A DNA stretch of 64,000 nt from Panulirus ornatus (GCF_036320965.1 NC_092225.1:1707256-1771255); one strand, 5' to 3'; shown: positions 41,225-57,233, counted from the stretch's first letter. Program-made: numbers and translations. The notes: generated from the sequence alone by a model not told the origin.

Positions 41225-41475
41225 AGTTCCTTAACCCGCTTGTGTGCGACTGTTTAACCCGTTTGAGTGCGACTATTTAACCCCCTTGAGTACGATAACT
41301 TAACCCTTTGAATACATCGACTAAGCTTCTTGGGTACGACAAGTGAGATCTTGAAGTACAACAGTTCAGCTTCTTGAGTATGAAAACCCTTGAGTACGAC
41401 GACTGAACCCCTGAACGCGACGACTGAGCCCCTTGGATAGAACAACTCAATGTATCACGTACGATAACTCGAGGA
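41225..41475. repeat. Degenerate ~24-bp tandem repeat
   Basis: TTAACCCGTTTGAGTGCGAC and variants (TTAACCCCCTTGAGTACGA and so on) recur roughly every 23-26 bp, decaying to the right. Confidence 0.65.
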
Positions 41476-42804
41476 CGATTACTTAAATCATTTCTCTCTT
41501 TGTTTACTCACTTTTTAAGTTGTATTATATTCTTTGTGACTTATAAAGATTTCCTCAAAAATAGACAGCCTTGCTAGTTCTGAGATACCCACGTGAGTCA
41601 GAATTTACAGTTTGTGTCTGACGAAGCTGTAATTCACTCAATGAACTTGTTTGAAACTTAAACGACTCGAACTTGGAGACTGGCTCTGCATCTGTGTGTG
41701 TTACTCAGAAGCTGGAAAATATCACTTCTGACGTAGAGTATTTAGTGACATTGTACAGTATTTAATGGCACTATGCAGTATTTACTGGCGCTGTCGGCGA
41801 AATTAGGCATAATTCCAATTGCTGTTTTTCATAGTGTATTCGGGCTTGCTCTCATGGTTTATGATCCTAAGAAGACACTAGTATAGTTGTTACAGATACG
41901 TTTAAGAAGACACTTGATAAAGATTTCACTTCAAGTCCACGGCTAACATTACGTGTATGCGCCTCCTTAACTACACGAGGTGTTTGCAGGCATTTCTCTC
42001 TGAATTATCTCTATGACTTTATTCTCATCACACTAATATGTTTCTGTCTTCCACCGTCATAAACAGCCTTGAAAGGACCCAATGGTCTATTGTTGTTTGA
42101 ATTCCTTTGCACTCCTTTGTTTTCTACTAGTGCGTTCCGAGGAACATAAACCCACACAGACAACCTCGAGTAGAAAACAGTTACATATATGCTTACATTG
42201 GTCTCCCGTCACGGGAACTTAGAAGACTAATTACATATGCATTTGAAGAAAATTCTTCGATCCCAGAACACGACGGCATGAGCACTGAGTATGATGACTT
42301 GGCTTCTGATCTGCCATAACTGTTACACCATGACCTGTGAGGTCAAGGGTCAGTCCATGTTGTCCAAGGGTCGTATCGTCTTGATCAAGGGGTAAGCACG
42401 CACTGGTGCTTACCCGTTCTGGACGCCTCTCCGTACATGAGATTGTTGTTGTCATATGACAGACGGTGTCAAGCGCATGGGGTCATTGTGGTCGCATGAC
42501 GTATTGCTCAAGTCACACTCAGTCATTGAATTTTCATGACGTGGGCGTGCTTGCATATTATTTACATATACAAATTAACAATTTATCTTTTCATTAGTTT
42601 AATATCAATGTGGAAGTGGATAAATAGTTTGGTAAAGGCTATGAGTAAATCCTTGACAATCATGATATAGTTGAAATGTTGGTCGTGATCTACAAACTGT
42701 GATGAGTGAGGAAATACGCACATAGATAACTTATTCACCATAGTGTTCTCAATAAGTAAGATACCTCCTCACTACCCAGTATCCTCCAAGTCATACCTTA
42801 GAAA

Positions 42805-43320
42805 CCTACAAGAAACTAGGTGGCCTGTTTAGATGCAGCAGATTGTTCTCTTCTGAACATATGATCCGATTGTACAAAGAACAGATTCTTCCTCGTGCTG
42901 AGTTGACTTCACATCTAGGAAGAATCGAACTTTTCAAGCTCTCTTGACAGTCGAGCCCAAAGTAGTTGGGTTTATTAGCTCTCCTGGTCTTACTACAAAA
43001 TATGATCCACTTGCCTTGAATTGCAATATAGATTCTCTTTCACTCTTCTCTCGATATCATTCGGCATTCTGCACCTCACTGGAGCTGGTTCTCTGTGTGT
43101 CCCCACCATTAGCTACAACATGTTATAGCAAACCAATGCGTTAAATGGTTGCTGTTGGACCGGTGGCAATTCAAGTATGGGCTGTTGTGATATCCGTTTC
43201 TTTCTAACCTTCTTATGTCTTTCCCAACATCTGTGACCTGATATCTTTTTAAAGGAAGGTTGTTCAGTCCCTCTTAGACTATTAGACTGTCTTTCCTCTT
43301 TTCTCTTCACTCCCTAACAC
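42805..43320 (+). mobile_element. Relic of a third LINE family (C-terminal part)
   Basis: Across two or three frames the + strand reads KKLGGLFRCSRLFSSE, IRLYKEQILPRAE, SPGLTTKYDPLAL, DSLSLFSRYHSAFC and VSPPLATT. This resembles the C-terminal region after the RT domain of jockey-group LINEs (…LYKAQIRP…SLSLFYRYYHG.CS…PPP…). Stops and frame changes near 42,945 and 43,145 show decay. Neither the RT catalytic part nor a tail is visible. Confidence 0.6.
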
Positions 43321-44190
43321 TTTGCCTTTTTCAATGTACATTTAAAGCCTGGCATCGGTGAGAGCTTTTGTCTGTGGCCGAAGCTTTTAACATGAATATA
43401 TGGACAGATATACATATTAGCAAGTATATATGTTGAAAGTGTGGAAATATCCAGCTCATCCTAGTCTTAAACTCTTGTTTGATCAGCTAACTACTAACTA
43501 TCATGGCCTCCCGGTTCTGTAATATCTGTAATACCCCAGCTGAGATTTTCAGTAGATGGCTACCTACATACAATATACCGTTGTTTATTTATCTATCTAT
43601 GTATATATGTTTACAGATACAATTGTAGGAAACCCCCTACAACTACAGTGGCCTTGTAAAGTCGTGTTTTTTCTTAATAGTCACAACACATAGGGGAAAG
43701 AAGGGATGCATCAAGGGAGGAGGGGTAGAGTTCCTGCTACTGGTGACAGGGAGGTAGTGTATGTCTGGGGAGCAAGGAGGCGTGTGGGGAGTAGGGTTCA
43801 TCAGGGAGCTCCTCCTCTTACTGGTCAGACTCCAACATTCGGACTAGAATGAAAGAAAGAGAACAATTGTTTAATCTTAGTGGTCAGTTTACTTCTGCGT
43901 TAGGAAAGTATTTTCGCCCGTCCTCCTCTCTCGTCGCCTTGCAACGGACTATCTCTATATTTTAATTCATAACCACACAAAACCAAGTTCTGCGAAAGAG
44001 TTTTGGTGTTACCCCAGGACTTTTCTAAAGGCTTTTGCAGTCCAAGGCTGCGCCCATTCCTGTGGTAGGGAATGTAGACTCCTTTGGAGTAAAATGTTCA
44101 ATGACGAGAATACTTCAAACGATACAGACTCGCCAAAGCTGGCTTTTCAATCGCGGTGTAATCTAGAACAGGAGGAGTCAGGTAACTCCT
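43321..44190. other. Unique DNA, no gene seen
   Basis: No supported feature. There is a purine-rich patch at 43.68-43.80 kb. Confidence 0.45.
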
Positions 44191-44426
<236 letters not shown>

Positions 44427-44437
44427 TCTTTTTTTTT

Positions 44438-46494
44438 TATTATACTTTGTCGCTGTCTCCCGCGTTTGCGAGGTAGCGCAAGGAAACAGACGAAAGAAAT
44501 GGCCCAACCCCCCCCCATACACATGTATATACATACGTCCACACACGCAAACATACATACCTACACAGCCTTCCACGGTTTACCCCAAACGCTTCACATG
44601 CCCTGCTTCAATCCACTGACAGCACGTCAACCCCGGTATACCACATCGCTCCAACTCACTCTATTCCTTGCCCTCCTTTCACCCTCCTGCATGTTCAGGC
44701 CCCGATCACACAAAATCTTTTTCACTCCATCTTTCCACCTCCAATTTGGTCTCCCTCTTCTCCTTGTTCCCTCCACCTCCGACACATATATCCTCTTGGT
44801 CAATCTTTCCTCACTCATCCTCTCCATGTGCCCAAACCACTTCAAAACACCCTCTTCTGCTCTCTCAACCACGCTCTTTTTATTTCCACACATCTCTCTT
44901 ACCCTTACGTTACTCACTCGATCAAACCACCTCACACCACACATTGTCCTCAAACATCTCATTTCCAGCACATCCATCCTCCCGCGCACAACTCTATCCA
45001 TAGCCCACGCCTCGCAACCATACAACATTGTTGGAACCACTATTCCTTCAAACATACCCATTTTTGCTTTCCGAGATAATGTTCTCGACTTCCACACATT
45101 CTTCAAGGCCCCCAGGATTTTCGCCCCCTCCCCCACCCTATGATCCACTTCCGCTTCCATGGTTCCATCCGCTGCCAGATCCACTCCCAGATATCTAAAA
45201 CACTTCACTTCCTCCAGTTTTTCTCCATTCAAACTCACCTCCCAGTTGACTTGACCCTCAACCCTACTGTACCTAATAACCTTGCTCTTATTCACATTTA
45301 CTCTTAACTTTCTTCTTCCACACACTTTTCCAAACTCAGTCACCAGCTTCTGCAGTTTCTCACATGAATCAGCCACCAGCGCTGTATCATCAGCGAACAA
45401 CAACTGACTCACTTCCCAAGCTCTCTCATCCCCAACAGACTTCATACTTGCCCCTCTTTCCAAAACTCTTGCATTAACCTCCCTAACAACCCCATCCATA
45501 AACAAATTAAACAACCATGGAGACATCACACACCCCTGCCGCAAACCTACATTCACTGAGAACCAATCACTTTCCTCTCTTCCTACACGTACACATGCCT
45601 TACATCCTCGATAAAAACTTTTCACTGCTTCTAACAACTTTCCTCCCACACCATATATTCTTAATACCTTCCACAGAGCATCTCTATCAACTCTATCATA
45701 TGCCTTCTCCAGATCCATAAATGCTACATACAAATCCATTTGCTTTTCTAAGTATATCTCACATACATTCTTCAAAGCAAACACCTGATCCACACATCCT
45801 CTACCACTTCTGAAACCACACTGCTCTTCCCCAATCTGATGCTCTGTACATGCCTTCACCCTCTCAATCAATACCCTCCCATATAATTTACCAGGAATAC
45901 TCAACAAACTTATACCTCTGTAATTTGAGCACTCACTCTTATCCCCTTTGCCTTTGTACAATGGCACTATGCACGCATTCCGCCAATCCTCAGGCACCTC
46001 ACCATGAGTCATACATACATTAAATAACCTTACCAACCAGTCAACAATACAGTCACCCCCTTTTTTAATAAATTCCACTGCAATACCATCCAAACCTGCT
46101 GCCTTGCCGGCTTTCATCTTCCGCAAAGCTTTCACTACCTCTTCTCTGTTTACCAAATCATTTTCCCTAACCCTCTCACTCTGCACACCACCTCGACCAA
46201 AACACCCTATATCTGCCACTCTATCATCAAAGACATTCAACAAACCTTCAAAATACTCACTCCATCTCCTTCTCACATCACCACTACTTGTTATCACCTC
46301 CCCACTTGCGCCCTTCACCGAAGTTCCCATTTGCTCCCTTGTCTTACGCACTTTATTTACCTCCTTCCAGAACATCTTTTTATTCTCCCTAAAATTTAAT
46401 GATACTCTCTCACCCCAACTCTCATTTGCCCTTTTTTTCACCTCTTGCACCTTTCTCTTGACCTCCTGTCTCTTTCTTTTATACATCTCCCACT

Positions 46495-46495
<1 letters not shown>
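44438..46495 (-). mobile_element. LINE A copy 8 (RT half, open reading frame)
   Basis: - strand LINE that starts in the endonuclease-RT linker (GAGATGTATAAAAGAAAGAG) and is complete through the 3' UTR, including the TGTCGCTGTCTCCCGCGTTT end. Both ends abut (TA)n. It is the best preserved RT in the window; no endonuclease is attached. Confidence 0.93.
44627..46492 (-). CDS. LINE A reverse transcriptase and C-terminal domain, uninterrupted
   Basis: About 620 LINE codons are open without a break from the linker to the family stop after DVVYRG. The computed frame extends upstream into translated (TA)n, which is not LINE. In order: a basic linker ([18 protein letters not shown]); RT motifs [66 protein letters not shown] and [12 protein letters not shown] (at ~45,379-45,401); then [31 protein letters not shown] and [13 protein letters not shown]. 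The protein would copy LINE RNA into DNA at a nicked target. It lacks the APE endonuclease and a proper start, so this copy is probably not autonomous. The open frame suggests recent insertion. Confidence 0.88.
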   Translation of the reverse strand, partial: WEMYKRKRQEVKRKVQEVKKRANESWGERVSLNFRENKKMFWKEVNKVRKTREQMGTSVKGASGEVITSSGDVRRRWSEYFEGLLNVFDDRVADIGCFGRGGVQSERVRENDLVNREEVVKALRKMKAGKAAGLDGIAVEFIKKGGDCIVDWLVRLFNVCMTHGEVPEDWRNACIVPLYKGKGDKSECSNYRGISLLSIPGKLYGRVLIERVKACTEHQIGEEQCGFRSGRGCVDQVFALKNVCEIYLEKQMDLYVAFMDLEKAYDRVDRDALWKVLRIYGVGGKLLEAVKSFYRGCKACVRVGREESDWFSVNVGLRQGCVMSPWLFNLFMDGVVREVNARVLERGASMKSVGDERAWEVSQLLFADDTALVADSCEKLQKLVTEFGKVCGRRKLRVNVNKSKVIRYSRVEGQVNWEVSLNGEKLEEVKCFRYLGVDLAADGTMEAEVDHRVGEGAKILGALKNVWKSRTLSRKAKMGMFEGIVVPTMLYGCEAWAMDRVVRGRMDVLEMRCLRTMCGVRWFDRVSNVRVREMCGNKKSVVERAEEGVLKWFGHMERMSEERLTKRIYVSEVEGTRRRGRPNWRWKDGVKKILCDRGLNMQEGERRARNRVSWSDVVYRG

Positions 46496-46579
<84 letters not shown>

Positions 46580-46600
46580 TATATATATATATATATGAAT
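46496..46600. repeat. (TA)n
   Basis: TA tract with GAA interruptions at the 5' break of LINE A copy 8, continuing into the tRNA-SINE tandem. Confidence 0.93.
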
Positions 46601-46837
46601 ATAGTTCATATGAACTTGCACTTTCCTAGAACGCACAACCCTTCAACAGCCAGGGTTTCGAACCCAGGACCTTATGCGTGGAGGGCGGGAGCGCTATGCT
46701 AGGATATGATCGCCCCAAACGGAAATGGCTTTTCGATCACTAAGTAATTATTACCCTTCGTCTCATATTAGGCTCACACTACCAGCAGATAACATTTTGC
46801 ACAAACTAATTGTACAGACGCGGAGGTATATGAACAC
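46596..46837 (-). mobile_element. tRNA-derived SINE, tandem unit 1
   Basis: On the - strand a tRNA-like head (GGGGCGATCATATCCTAGCA, B-box GGTTCGAAACCC near 46,650) precedes a short tail ending in GAACTATATTC. A body with GATCGAAAAGCC and TGAGACGAAGG lies on the other side of the head. The unit recurs at +242 bp. Confidence 0.6.
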
Positions 46838-47045
46838 GAATATAGTGCATATGAACGCGCTCTTTAATGGAACAAATAGCCCTCTAACAGCTAGGGTTCG
46901 AACCCAGGGCCGTATACGCGGTAGGCGAGAGCGCTACAGCTAAGCTATGATCGCCCCTAATAGGAAAATGACTGTTCGATCACTAAGTAATCGAATACAC
47001 CTTCGTCTCACATCCATGAGCTATGGGGTCTACAACAGCAACTAG
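46838..47045 (-). mobile_element. tRNA-derived SINE, tandem unit 2
   Basis: Same family as unit 1. The head GGGGCGATCATAGCTTAGCT has a clear A-box-like TAGCTTAGCTG and B-box GGTTCGAACCC near 46,900. The body ends at CTCATGGATGTGAG and CCCCATAGC. Confidence 0.65.
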
Positions 47046-47079
47046 CATTTTAGTGTGAACCTGTTGGGATTTGACCTGT

Positions 47080-47221
47080 GTAGACCCCGTTGCTCATGGA
47101 TAAGGGACGACCATTAGTAATAGAATAGTCATTCCCCTATAATGGGCGATTATAGCCGAGCAGTTGCGTTCCCAAATACCACGCAAAAAGTTCTGGTTTC
47201 GAATCCTGGCTGTTGGAGGGT
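47080..47221 (+). mobile_element. tRNA-derived SINE, inverted third copy
   Basis: On the + strand TAGACCCCGTTGCTCATGG starts the body. GGGCGATTATAGCCGAGCAG is the head and GGTTTCGAATCC the B box. It lies in the opposite orientation to units 1 and 2 and ends at CTGTTGGAGGGT, directly joined to LINE A sequence at 47,222. Confidence 0.6.
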
Positions 47222-47937
47222 GATAAACTGCAAAAGATGGTGACTGAGTTTGGTGAAATGTGTGAAAGAAGAAAGTTGAAAGTAAATGTGAATAAGAGCA
47301 AGGTTATTAGGTTCAGTAGGGTTGAGAGACAAGTTAATTGGGAGGTAAGTTTGAATAGAGAAAAAATTGAGGAAGTGAAGTGTTTTAGATATCTGGGAAT
47401 GGACTCAACAGTGGATGGAACCATGGAAGAGGAACTGAGTCACAAGTTGGGGAAGGGAGCCAAGGTTCTGGGAGCGTTGAAGAATGTGTGGAAGGCGAGA
47501 ACGTTATCTCGGAGAACAAAAATGGGTGTTTGAAGGAATAGTGGTTCCAACAATGTTATGTGGTTGTGAGGCATAGGTGTGTGCGGAGGAGGGTTGATGT
47601 GTTGGAAATTAAATGTTTGAGGACAATATGTGGCGTGAGGTGGTTTGATCGAGTAAGTAATGAAAGGGTAAGAAAGATGTGAGGTAATAAAATGAGTTTG
47701 GTTGAGAGAGCATAAGAGGGTGTGTTGAAATGTTTTTGACACATGGAGAAAATGAATGAGGAAAGATTGACAGAGAGGATAAGTGTGTCAGAGATGGAGG
47801 GAAGGAGAAGCGATAGACCAAATTGGAGGTGGAAGGATAGAGTAAAAAAGATTTTGAGCGATCGGGGCCTGAACACAGAGGAGGGTAAAAGGCGTTTAAG
47901 GAATAGAGTGAATTGGAACGATGTGGTATACTGAGTT
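47222..47937 (+). pseudogene. LINE A C-terminal fragment, degraded (copy 9)
   Basis: Motifs [40 protein letters not shown] and RPNWRWKDR are readable. A deletion at ~47,530 shifts the frame, YGCE has become CGCE followed by a stop, and WFGHME has lost its W and G (CFXHMEK). No RT catalytic residues are present. Confidence 0.82.
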
Positions 47938-48375
47938 CGACGTGCTGTCAGTGAATTGAACCAGGGCATGTGAAGCGTCAGGGGTAAACAATGGAAAGGT
48001 CTGTAGGGCCTGGATGTGGAAAGGGAGCTGTGATTTCGGTGCATTACACATGGCAGTGAGAGACTGAGTGTGAACGAATGTGGCCTTTGTTGTCTGCTCC
48101 TGGCGCTGCCTCGCTGGGGGGGGGGGGGGATATGTTGTTTCGTGTGTGGCGGGGTGGCGATGGGAATGGATGAGGGCAGCAAGTATGAATATGTACATGT
48201 GTATATAGGTATATGTCTATATATGCATATGTGTATATACGTTGAAATGTATATATATGTATATGTGCGTGTGTGGGCCTTTATGTATATACATGTGTAT
48301 GTGGGTGGGTTATGCCATTCCTCGTCTGTTTCCCTGCGTTACCTCGCGAACGCGGGAGACGGCGGTTAAGTATAA
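47222..48375 (+). mobile_element. LINE A copy 9 (5'-truncated, decayed)
   Basis: Starts just after the RT catalytic box (GATAAACTGCAAAAGATGGT) and runs through a degraded C-terminal domain into a long 3' UTR. The UTR has GGCCTGGATGTGGAAAGGGA, a G-run at 48116-48129 and the terminal CGCGAACGCGGGAGACGGCG. It ends GTATAATAATG with no TA tail and joins copy 10 directly. Confidence 0.88.

Positions 48376-50071
<1,696 letters not shown>

Positions 50072-50145
<74 letters not shown>
50072..50145. repeat. (GA)n microsatellite
   Basis: Pure AG repeat. Confidence 0.97.
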
Positions 50146-50400
50146 AAGAGCGTTGTAAGATTACCAGTGGCAGGATCTTGCCAGTGAGGCTTTCTAACTG
50201 TGAAGTGCGTTTTCATTAAGTCAGTTGTTAAACATTTATTTGATACTTCAAACTTCAAGTTCCTTTAACTTCTCATTGTAGATCTTATGTTCTATTTCCT
50301 CAATTGTGTTCTGAAATGATTTTTAGAATCTTTCTGATATACTTGATATCCACTAACTTTGTTTTTAGTAATCATGCAACACAGCAGTATTGAAATTTAC

Positions 50401-50547
<147 letters not shown>

Positions 50548-50599
50548 TGAACATTTTCAACATCAGGTTTGTATCTGTCGTGGTAAAGATTTTCATTAT

Positions 50600-51480
50600 C
50601 ACTCCACTCAATACTCGACTTGCCAACATTATTTTTCTTCATCAGGATTGTTTCAAAAGTCAAACAATTCGCTGGGATTATTCCCTCGTCATCTCTCTCT
50701 TTATCGTCAACATATTATTCTTCCTGCCCCTTGTAAGGTGCAAGCGTTGTCTTACAAGTGTCTCCATGTTGAAGTCGGTCAGCTTTCTCTTCATCGAATA
50801 TTTATCAAGTTCTCCTCCTCCTCTCATTATATTTAGGGTCTTCTTGTATCTTCTTTGTTTTTCTGAGCTTTCCATCTTACTGTTATGTCATCTGCTGAAC
50901 ACCTTTGATATGGTGTCTTTATGTCATCTGCTGAACACCTTTGATATGGTGTCTTTTATGTCTCTGTGTACGTCAGATATCGATAGTACGTATAAGAACT
51001 TGAACTCTTATTTGAGACACTCGTGATTACACATCTTCCTCGACATTTTCTACAGTTTTGAAGTTTCTCGTCGTTAAGAGCTCTTAGCTTCTCTTTTAAA
51101 TTCTACCTTGTTACTACATATGTCATTTACCATCACAAGATGGCTCAGTAAAACCAAGAAAGACGACTTATCTTCTCTCTCACATGAGTGTATCGCATGG
51201 GCTTTAGTAGTACACAAGTAGTTGCCTGGTACAAATCCATGTTATGGTTGAGTGTTTCGCTGTCTTCCTTCATCGTTTTCTAAATCTCTTGTCTCCACAT
51301 GGTGTCAGACTTACTTGTCTATAGTGTTTCCGCAGAAATCGATCCTCAGTATTGTGTTCATGATATATAAACCATTTGGTGGATTTTTCGGTATACTGGT
51401 GTCCCCTCGGATCTGTTCCAGCTGTAACGTGCTTGATTTTACCAGTGACGTCTTCGTCTCTTTTGATGAATGAATACTGG
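50600..51480 (-). mobile_element. Decayed jockey/CR1-like LINE relic
   Basis: On the - strand from ~51,400, broken frames contain HYRQVSLTP (compare NYRPVSLT), an HGFVPGNYLCT segment, a SISDVHRDIKDTISKV block and then an ADD-like box at ~50,890. FNMETLVRQRLHLTRGRKNN follows at ~50.78 kb. The order and spacing match the RT of jockey-superfamily LINEs. Stops and indels are frequent, and a 36-bp tandem duplication lies at the ADD box. Identification is by motif reading only. Confidence 0.55.
50885..50956. repeat. Perfect 36-bp tandem duplication
   Basis: ATGTCATCTGCTGAACACCT and the next 16 bases are repeated once, head to tail, without a mismatch. Confidence 0.95.
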
Positions 51481-51825
51481 AAGTCTATATCTGAGTCCGT
51501 CTGTTGTTGCTATCACTATCATTTTGAGTTTTGTGAAGGTTTCACGTCAGGTTGGTGTAGTGTGTCATCAACATCTGGTAATGCAGTAGTACAGCCACAA
51601 CGCCATCTTGTGGGTGGGGGTTCCTTTTCTCTGTAGAATAAACTTTCAGATTCTCAATTGTGTATCGATATTTTTCTTTGCCTCTTGCGCTGAATGATAA
51701 CTTGTACTGATCACTTAACATCGTACATCCCTTCTCGAATCATATCTATATTTTCTATGTTTTTGAACGACCCATCTTTAGATTCTTATCTATACTGTTG
51801 CTTGCTCTTCATTCGTTCGATCTGA

Positions 51826-51977
<152 letters not shown>

Positions 51978-52112
51978 ATTTATTCAACCATTCGTAAACC
52001 AATCCAACAAATAGAACATATGTTTCTTGGTATATCGTCATTGTTCACATCACAAACATGAGTCTTACATATTGAAAATGAGACAGAAACACAACTCTTG
52101 GCATACGCTCTA

Positions 52113-52665
52113 TGTGCCTATGCCGTAGTCTGTACCACAGTATCAGACAACCTCTAACCTCGTGCTGTAGGCTGCACCACAGTACCAAACGCCCTCCGAC
52201 CCCGTGCCCTAAGCTATGCCACAGTGTCAGATAGCCTCTAACTCCGTGCCGTAGTCTATACCACAGTATCAGACAGCCACTGACCCGTACTGTTGGCTGT
52301 ACCACAGTATCAGATGGCATCTGACCTCGTGCTGTAGGCTGTACCATAATATCAGACGGCCTCCGACCCCGTGCTGTAAGCTGTACCACAGTATCAAACG
52401 GCCACCGACCCTGTGCTGTACGCTGTACCACAGTATCAGACGGCATCTGACCCCGTGCTGTAGGCTGTACCACAGTATCAGACGGCTTCTGACCCCGTGC
52501 CATAGGCTGTATCACAGTTCAGACGGCCTCTAACTCTGTGCCGTAGGCTGTGCCACAGTATGAGACAGCCTCTGACCCCTGCCGTAGGCTATGCCATTGT
52601 TTCAGCAACAAATGCTGTCAGCTATGCGAGAGTATCAGACAGCCTTTGTCCGCGTGTCATAGTCA
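52113..52665. repeat. 42-bp minisatellite, ~13 degenerate units
   Basis: The unit contains GACCCCGTGCTGTAGGCTGT and ACCACAGTATCAGACGGC, with a 42-bp period that is clearest at 52.31-52.50 kb. Because 42 is a multiple of three, the - strand reads a 14-residue repeat (QPTARGQMPSDTVV-like) for much of 52,515-52,045. I see no start context or domain; probably non-coding. Confidence 0.9.
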
Positions 52666-52756
52666 CAGCATCACACGTCATATGTAGAGAGTGTCTGGCC
52701 TGTCGTGTTGAATATTTGTGGCTGTTTGCTTAAAGGTCCCGCCAGTAGGGGAAGGC

Positions 52757-54240
<1,484 letters not shown>

Positions 54241-54249
54241 TTCTGACAA

Positions 54250-54860
<611 letters not shown>

Positions 54861-55242
54861 GATATGTTCACCACCAAAATGTATTACCTGGCGTTCACCT
54901 CCCCTGAAGGTGAGGAGGTTGAGGAAGGTCTTGTGCAGGGGAAGAGGCCTGGGGAGGGAAAGTAAGACGGGGGGAGGAGGATGGTCTGGCGTTGTCAGGT
55001 GAATGGTCTGAAATTGGATTGTGTTTGAGAGTGAGTTGGTGAGGGGAGGGTGGCGTATGTGGGCGAGGGGAAGGAATGGCGTAGGTGAGGGGGACATAAT
55101 AAGATGAGGGGGGAGTGGGAGGGTGAGATTACGGGAGGGAGCGAGAGGGAGGAGGCATCATTAAGAACTGCTGGGAGCAACAGACAGAGGCGGAAAAAGT
55201 GCAGAATGTTACGAAGAAAACGAGTGACTCATACGGCCAGAC
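54861..55242. other. Purine-rich unique DNA
   Basis: 54.89-55.18 kb is strongly G/A-rich on the + strand. No gene seen. Confidence 0.5.
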
Positions 55243-55244
55243 AT

Positions 55245-55291
<47 letters not shown>
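55243..55291. repeat. (CA)n microsatellite
   Basis: Pure CA repeat that abuts a SINE. Confidence 0.96.
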
Positions 55292-55293
<2 letters not shown>

Positions 55294-55520
55294 GGACTCC
55301 GTGCTGACCATGAGGTAGCACTGGGGTCGTACCAAGCACGGTTTCGAATCCTAAGCTTGACAGTCGGCCCATACCCAACCTAGGTGTTCATTTTCACCTT
55401 AGGGCTGGTTGATATATGGGTACCTGGCTTAAGCTGGTGTGTGTGTGTGTATGTGCATACATATATGATACAAAGACATGGGACATATACAACGGTGACA
55501 GATAGAGCAACACGAGCGTA
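55292..55520 (+). mobile_element. tRNA-derived SINE
   Basis: The head is degraded (CTCCGTGCTGACCATGAGGT) with a B-box-like GGTTTCGAATCC. The body contains GACAGTCGGCCCATACCCAA, GGTTGATATATGGGTACCTG and GATACAAAGACATGGGACAT. This is the same body as the SINE at 10.27 kb. Confidence 0.6.
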
Positions 55521-55552
55521 AGACTCTTTCTCTGTAATTCCCAAAGCGGAAT

Positions 55553-55576
55553 TACACACACACACACACACACACG

Positions 55577-55657
<81 letters not shown>
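55553..55657. repeat. (CA)n microsatellite
   Basis: Pure CA repeat with GCACG interruptions, followed by a pyrimidine-rich tract. Confidence 0.97.
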
Positions 55658-55658
<1 letters not shown>

Positions 55659-57233
55659 GAGACAACCTCACCCCTTCCCCTTCCTTTAGCACCTCCCCTC
55701 CTACCCCATCCCCTCCCAATTCTCCTCCCTCCCTCTCTCCCTCCTCTGCTCCACTCCCCTCACAGCACGTAGACCCCAGCACCCCTACCCCCGCCTTACG
55801 TAAGCCAGCCAAGCACCCAACAATTAGTGCGTAAGGTCCAGACGCCTGCCGCAGAAGTGGCCCTTCACACCCAGCGCTCACGCCTTACTCAGAAGTGGTA
55901 GCTGGCCAGCACCCCACTCCACCGTGAGGGGGGTGTGCACGCTCGGTACTGCCTGGCCCTCAAGTGACGGTTGTGCTTCAAGCAGCGCCCCACACGTGGG
56001 GGTCCGAAGTGTGTTTTCATGCCCCTCATGATGATCGTACCTCAAGCATTACCCCTCACTGTGGGGGCTCGAAATGAGTCTTTCCCCTCATGATGATCGT
56101 ACTTCAACACCACTCCGCAGGTGGTGGCTCGAAGTGTGGTGTTTTCGCGTCGTGATGATAGTACCTCAAGTACTAGCTACGGAGGCGGGGGTCCGGAATG
56201 TGTTTCTTACCTCTTGTGGTAATCATAACTCAAGTATTACCCCGCAGGTGGTGGTCCAGAGTGTGTTTATTGAGTACCATGTAGGTGGTGGTTCAAATTG
56301 CCTTCCATTCCGTCGCTGTTGTAGATGCTGTAGTATGCTCCGCAGCGTGTACCTCAACCCTCATAGTTCAGTGGTTATACCGTAAGGATTACCCGGTAGA
56401 TGGTGGTTCCTAGTGTGTCTCCCTTGCATGTTGGTCATTTAGCAATCGTGATAATGGCTGTACGTACCCTCCAGTAGGAGTGCAAGTTAAGATATGTGAG
56501 CTTGAGAGATATAAATCCCAGAGTGAAACTTGAACATGTAGTTAATCCACCTCAAGATGGTAGTTACAAGACCTAACTACCCCTGAAGTGATAGACATAC
56601 GTCGGTTATTATCTGTGAGGGCGTATCCTTCCCTGCGTCGCTTCCTCATCATCTTTGTCTACAGTGAAAGTAACAATTTGCCCAGAGGGACCCAGTGGGG
56701 AGGAAGGTGATTGAGAGACCAGGGGCACGTGTACCCACAATGTATCTGGAGGGTGAGATCATCCAAATCCTGGTCACAATATTCAATATATGGTTTTGAA
56801 ATGACCAGCTAACTGTTTTTTATCAGACTTTTTCTAATTTTCTTTTGTCAAAGATTTCTTTTCATTGACTAGGGAGGCTGAGGAAGATACCTCCTCAGGT
56901 TGTCAAAATGTTTCGATCTGAATCCGTCAAGTTACCTTCAGGAGCGAGTGGAAAGGTCTGTGAAGCAGCTGGAAATGGTTGCGAGTACTTGGGTACTGCG
57001 GAGTAGCACTTCCAGGCTGACGCCCATGTAGTGCTGCGTGCTCATTGGCTGTAACGTGATGCTGGGGCGTGTCACTGTAGTATCCGGTCTTGACTCGTGT
57101 TCTTGGCCCATGTTGTGATTGTTGATTTTTATTGTTATTCCTTGATGATTATTGTTTCAGCAATATGTAGGCGTTTTGTGCCTTGTCCCGGCGTACTCTC
57201 CTTATAGTTCTATATTTCATCAGAGGGTAACGT
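55658..57233. other. Unique DNA with a degenerate ~65-75-bp repeat
   Basis: At 55.98-56.42 kb words such as TCATGATGATCGTACTTCAA, ATTACCCCGCAGGTGGTGG and CGAAGTGTGT recur five or six times with divergence. No gene is seen in the rest. Confidence 0.45.
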
